Under the pieces are notes generated by a model that saw nothing but the letters and a program-made list of their open reading frames with translations, was not told the DNA's origin and searched no databases. A stretch of DNA of 64,000 bases, from positions 372,001 to 436,000 of the forward strand of contig VZSE01002626.1 of NCBI GenBank assembly GCA_013398275.1. The letters run 5' to 3'. Source of the stretch: Promerops cafer. Taxonomy: Eukaryota; Chordata; Aves; Passeriformes; Nectariniidae. Shown here in pieces: positions 60,011 to 64,000 of the stretch. A program made the translations under genes and the position numbers. Numbering within the stretch: the first letter of the stretch is position 1; each line of letters starts with the position of its first letter.

Positions 60011-63000
60011 GAGCAACTTGGCATGTGTTCTAGTGATCAACATAAAAGTAAGCTTAACATGTACTATTGTAAACATGAACTAGGATATTAACTTAGTAAA
60101 AGTTATTGGAAATTAGGATCCAGTGGAGCTCTGTATACTAGTGTTCAGGTTAAAGAAATGAGTAATCAAATATATACAGATATACAAATTTTCAACAGGA
60201 CTCTGAAGGTTTATTCCTTTTTCTTTCTTTTTAGACAAAATCTGAAGTATCCTGCATACATATTTTGGGTCTTTGGAAAATGCTTTCCCAAGTATTGAGA
60301 CATCATGGTGGGAAGGTTTGCTCAAAAAAGAGCAAAGAGCAGATGGAACTTCAAACCTGAAGTAAAGCAGCAGCAAGAGACAGCTGGTGACATCTGAAAG
60401 TGACAGGACTGCTGATTGTCATCAAGCAAGTTGCCTAAATTTTAAAGTGAACAGAAAACTTGTTCAGTCCTTTATTTTTGGTGGGGTTGTGACTTATTGA
60501 AATGTGGGGGTTTGCATATTTTGACATCGTGATTTGCAGCTTGGACATGCCTGTGCTAAAGACCTTAGCAACTTTGGGAAGGACTTTTACACACAATTCT
60601 ATCACGGCTAGTTCACAAAAATGTTGGTGTCTTGCTTTGAGGTAATGAATTCATGTCTGACTTTGTGATTCTGAAGGTCCTTAGATGGGAGTGAAAAAAT
60701 AACAGAGACATTCAGGTTAGTCTAATCTTTGGTTAGTCTTGGACTGACCTCTTGGAGAATAACTGGATTTCTATTGTGTGGACATTTGTGGTTGGAGCTG
60801 AAGGAGGGGCAGGCTTCCAGAAATGGAAAAGTCTGAGAACAGCTGGAATATGGCTCCACAGATGCTGTGACAGTATCCAGAAATATCTGTGGTATGACAG
60901 AAACAGTGGAGGAGTCATGAGATTATATTATGCGCAATTATTACAGCTCTTTTTTTCTGCACTCCACCTTAATTTCTTGATGAAACAGAGCTTGGGGATC
61001 CACTATATTACAGTATTTCAAAAAGTAAAATACAGGATTAAACCTCAAGTTTACCGTAAAGAAATCTTTGAAAAAAGATCTTGCAGTCAACACAGGAAAC
61101 ATTTTTAAATATAAACTTTGTAAGTCCTATTTAAAATAACTTTAATTAGAACATTCTGGAGACTAGATTTTCTTTAAAATGTTGTACTGATGTTCAATTA
61201 CTTAAATTTAAATGCACAGTTGAGCACAACGAATACATTCCCATATGCTTAATTGACACCGTCCTGTCCCATCAATTCAGGTTTCTCATTCTCTCCAGCC
61301 TCATGGGCAATCACAGCATGCATCATCTGCTTTCCTCTGGTTTTTTTGGAAAAAACCCAGGAGCTTCTCAGTCCTTTACAAATTCTTCAAAGAATTTGAA
61401 GACAGACAAAGTGCTGAGAGCACCAAAGCCCACAGTATTTCAGCCCATGTGCTAATAGCTGTCTCAGTGACCAGTGAGACCAAGCCTTTGTAGCCCCAGC
61501 AGCGCCGGTGCTATCAGTGCTATGAGATACTTCTTTAAGCCTTGTCCAGCAGAGGCTGCTGGCACAATGATAGGTGAGAAAGGCCAGCTGATAGCTCTGT
61601 CCACCTACATTTGTAAGCACGCTGTCCCTACTACAATTAACCCACTGAGTTAATTATACAAAATACTGAGCTATTTGCTGCTGGGCAAATGTCCTTTACT
61701 GCAGTCCCTAATAACCTTTTACTCCGTGTTCCACAATCATTCCATCCATCTTCTGTGTGCTTTTCAGATAGCTTAAGCTACGCTGTCCTGCACTGCCGCA
61801 GTACAGAAACTCGGAATTTCTAGCCTACATCTGAAATTCTCATTCTCTGCTTTTTCTTTCTCTGGGCTGAACAAATTCAGGATAAGGCCTGTGAATTACA
61901 TGACCAATCTCAGTTCATTAACCTTACCTTCTCCTCAACTTTTACTGCTTTTTCATTATCTCACTTAAGCTGATGATTTAACAATTATTAGATTTCCTCA
62001 GAAGCTGTGTTTACAGTCATTGAAATTTTCATTGTTCATGAAAGAATAGACCAATATTTCAGTCTATTCAGACTATTTAGTCAGATTTGGAGGTTTCTGC
62101 TAAACTGGAGAAGCTTTACTTTTGGCTGGGTCTTTCCTCTAGGCTTGTGTCAAATTTATATTCGATCTTTGACACTGGGCTATTATTCTGAAGCTATTCA
62201 TTTGTTTGTAATACCTATAAAAATCTAATGATTTACAGAACTTTTGTTCTACTAGTGAAAAAAAAAATTAATTACCCATTCAAAGAAAAAGAAAAAATAA
62301 AAGGTGTGCTGCTGAAGTGTGTAAATGCCACAACTTGATGGAAATTTACTTTGGTAAGTGTTACACAAACCTCCCAACATGTCAATTGTGTTGCTATAAG
62401 ACACTGCCTAAGTTCTCATTAAAAGATTTGGCCTTGTTCTCTAAGGTCAGGTCCCAAGAGGCTATTTGATTCCAGATGCAGATGTAGTCAAACCTGCATC
62501 TACTCACTACTTATACCCTTTTCCAGGAAAAGAAATCTGATTTCAGAATTTTCAACATCTAAAAAGAATGTATCCATGGATGCAGCGAAGAGGGGGATGA
62601 GTGTGATGCACACTATTAGGAGCAGTGCTTTTGTTAAGGAGACACCTTTACACCTTGACAACCCTTATGTCTGGTGACACTATTATCCAAACTTGAGTCA
62701 CACATTATCAAACACCTGACCAGCCCAAGCTTTTGGTAAAGTCTGTAGTACAGAAGTGAGCTGAGAGGTAGCAAGGTGCCAAGACACAAGGAAATGGTTG
62801 GAAATGGTTTGGAAGAGGCAGCTGTATAGTGTAGGCTTTGAACATGAACAGATTAATGCCCAAGTAAAAGAGATTAAAGGCAACATATAAACAACCAGCT
62901 TGGAAACAGGGGAATGATTTTAATTATATTCTTCCAGTAGAACCTAGTGCCCTTCTATTGCAGAATCTGCAAACTTACACTTCTGGCTCATTTTTGCCTA

Positions 63001-64000
63001 GTCACTAGGCTATGCAACTTTGTTTGTGGAACTATTCCCAGTTAATCCTATGCTATGGCACAGCCACTCCTTGCCGTCTGGAAATGAAAGAACATTCCCA
63101 TGAGTTGCAGATGCCAAAACAAGAGGCAGGAAAGGGTTACTTTAAAAATGGATGAGCCCACTCTGGGCTTAGATTAGGCCTACTAGAAGTAGGTTTTCCT
63201 GACTCTCACAGACAACTTTTATCCCTGACCATTTATCCTCTGAGGACGCCTTGATAAAAGTTCAGGCCTGTCCTTCTAAAAGCAGTACTTGTTTAGTCCT
63301 CTAAGACTGAACTCTATATTGTACAACTCTCACAAAAGCATAAAGTTCTTGGGCAGGTTGAGAAAGAGAAGGACTATGAGTCAGGCTGGGTATGCAGAGG
63401 AATCTGCTGCGTTTTTCATTGGAAAAAAATTAATAAATCCTGCCTTAGAGGGTTTCTGCAGCTCTGAAGCAAGAAGTGCAGCACTGCTGCTCTGTCTTGT
63501 GAACATAAGTGTCCTTCTATTCCACACTCAGATGCTGGTGGTCAGCTGGGCCATGTCCTGTTCTCAGAATTTGGCCAAGTATAAATATTTACTGGAATTT
63601 TTGTTATAGTTTTAAGACAAAGGTCAGCATAAGAGAACAGACTACGTATCAGTCCTTTTTCCTTCAGAATTAAAGCTCCTTTGTTAGTTTGCAAGAACCT
63701 GGCCGCGTAAGATTTACTTTTCCTATCTTCAAAGCATGGCCATTTGGCACACAGGAATGGCTCTGTGAGTTCTCCAGCTGACTAATCTCAAAGAAACTGT
63801 TAACTTACTCAAGGCCTGTGTCTGACCAAACCACAACAAACTGTGCCCCACATACCTTATGAAAGAGATGCTGTTATAAGGGAGAAGGAATGATATTTTG
63901 TCATCTGTAAGCATCAATAGAAGCCTCTTCATTGATACTGGACCTTTCAGTCAGCAATATATCAGCAGCTGGAACTAACTCCACTCAGAATGCTGATCTC
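60011..64000. other. Unique non-coding stretch to the window end
   Basis: I see no supported gene. Openings of 106-118 codons at 60752-61108 and 63289-63609 have no paired splice sites or recognisable domain. No repeat family was recognised. Confidence 0.5.

Overview
The window reads as non-coding nuclear DNA of a bird, most likely a songbird (passerine). It is AT-rich, contains no open reading frame I can assign to a known protein, and carries two isolated N bases (5740 and 6593), so it comes from a draft-type assembly. The bird call rests on its repeats. There is a fairly young CR1 LINE 3' end of chicken/zebra-finch type at about 47.80-48.55 kb. There is a short antisense CR1 3' end at 40.35-40.44 kb. 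A tRNA-Ile-derived SINE with a CR1-like tail lies at 47.67-47.78 kb and resembles the zebra finch TguSINE1 design. Much older CR1 copies lie at 32.44-33.65 kb and 55.12-55.31 kb. A solo-LTR-like element lies at 17.06-17.39 kb. I identified all of these by memory of the families, not by a database search.

Layout. 0-17 kb is mostly unique AT-rich sequence, with a possible exon end at the left edge, a long imperfect hairpin (4.69-4.78 kb) and a local tandem duplication (6.47-6.69 kb). 17.06-17.39 kb is the LTR, with CCAAT, TATA and AATAAA in the expected order. 17.4-32.4 kb is unique sequence with a poly(A)/GA tract, several perfect hairpins, a CpG-richer pocket near 21.15 kb and a tRNA-like old repeat near 29.6 kb. 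32.44-33.65 kb is the old CR1. 33.7-46 kb is unique, with one short CR1 end. 46.1-46.9 kb holds two weak candidate exons on opposite strands. 47.67-48.55 kb is the SINE/CR1 head-to-head pair. 48.6-64 kb is unique sequence plus one old CR1, a G-rich tract near 59.7 kb and one weak candidate terminal exon at 54.2 kb.

No gene network can be described. The segment is best read as an intron of a long gene or an intergenic stretch. The scattered ORFs of about 60-130 codons look like chance openings or readings through repeats. The points most worth a second look are the 4.7 kb hairpin, the SINE-CR1 junction, the LTR whose right edge forms a near-match to the I-SceI site, and the few splice-bounded openings.
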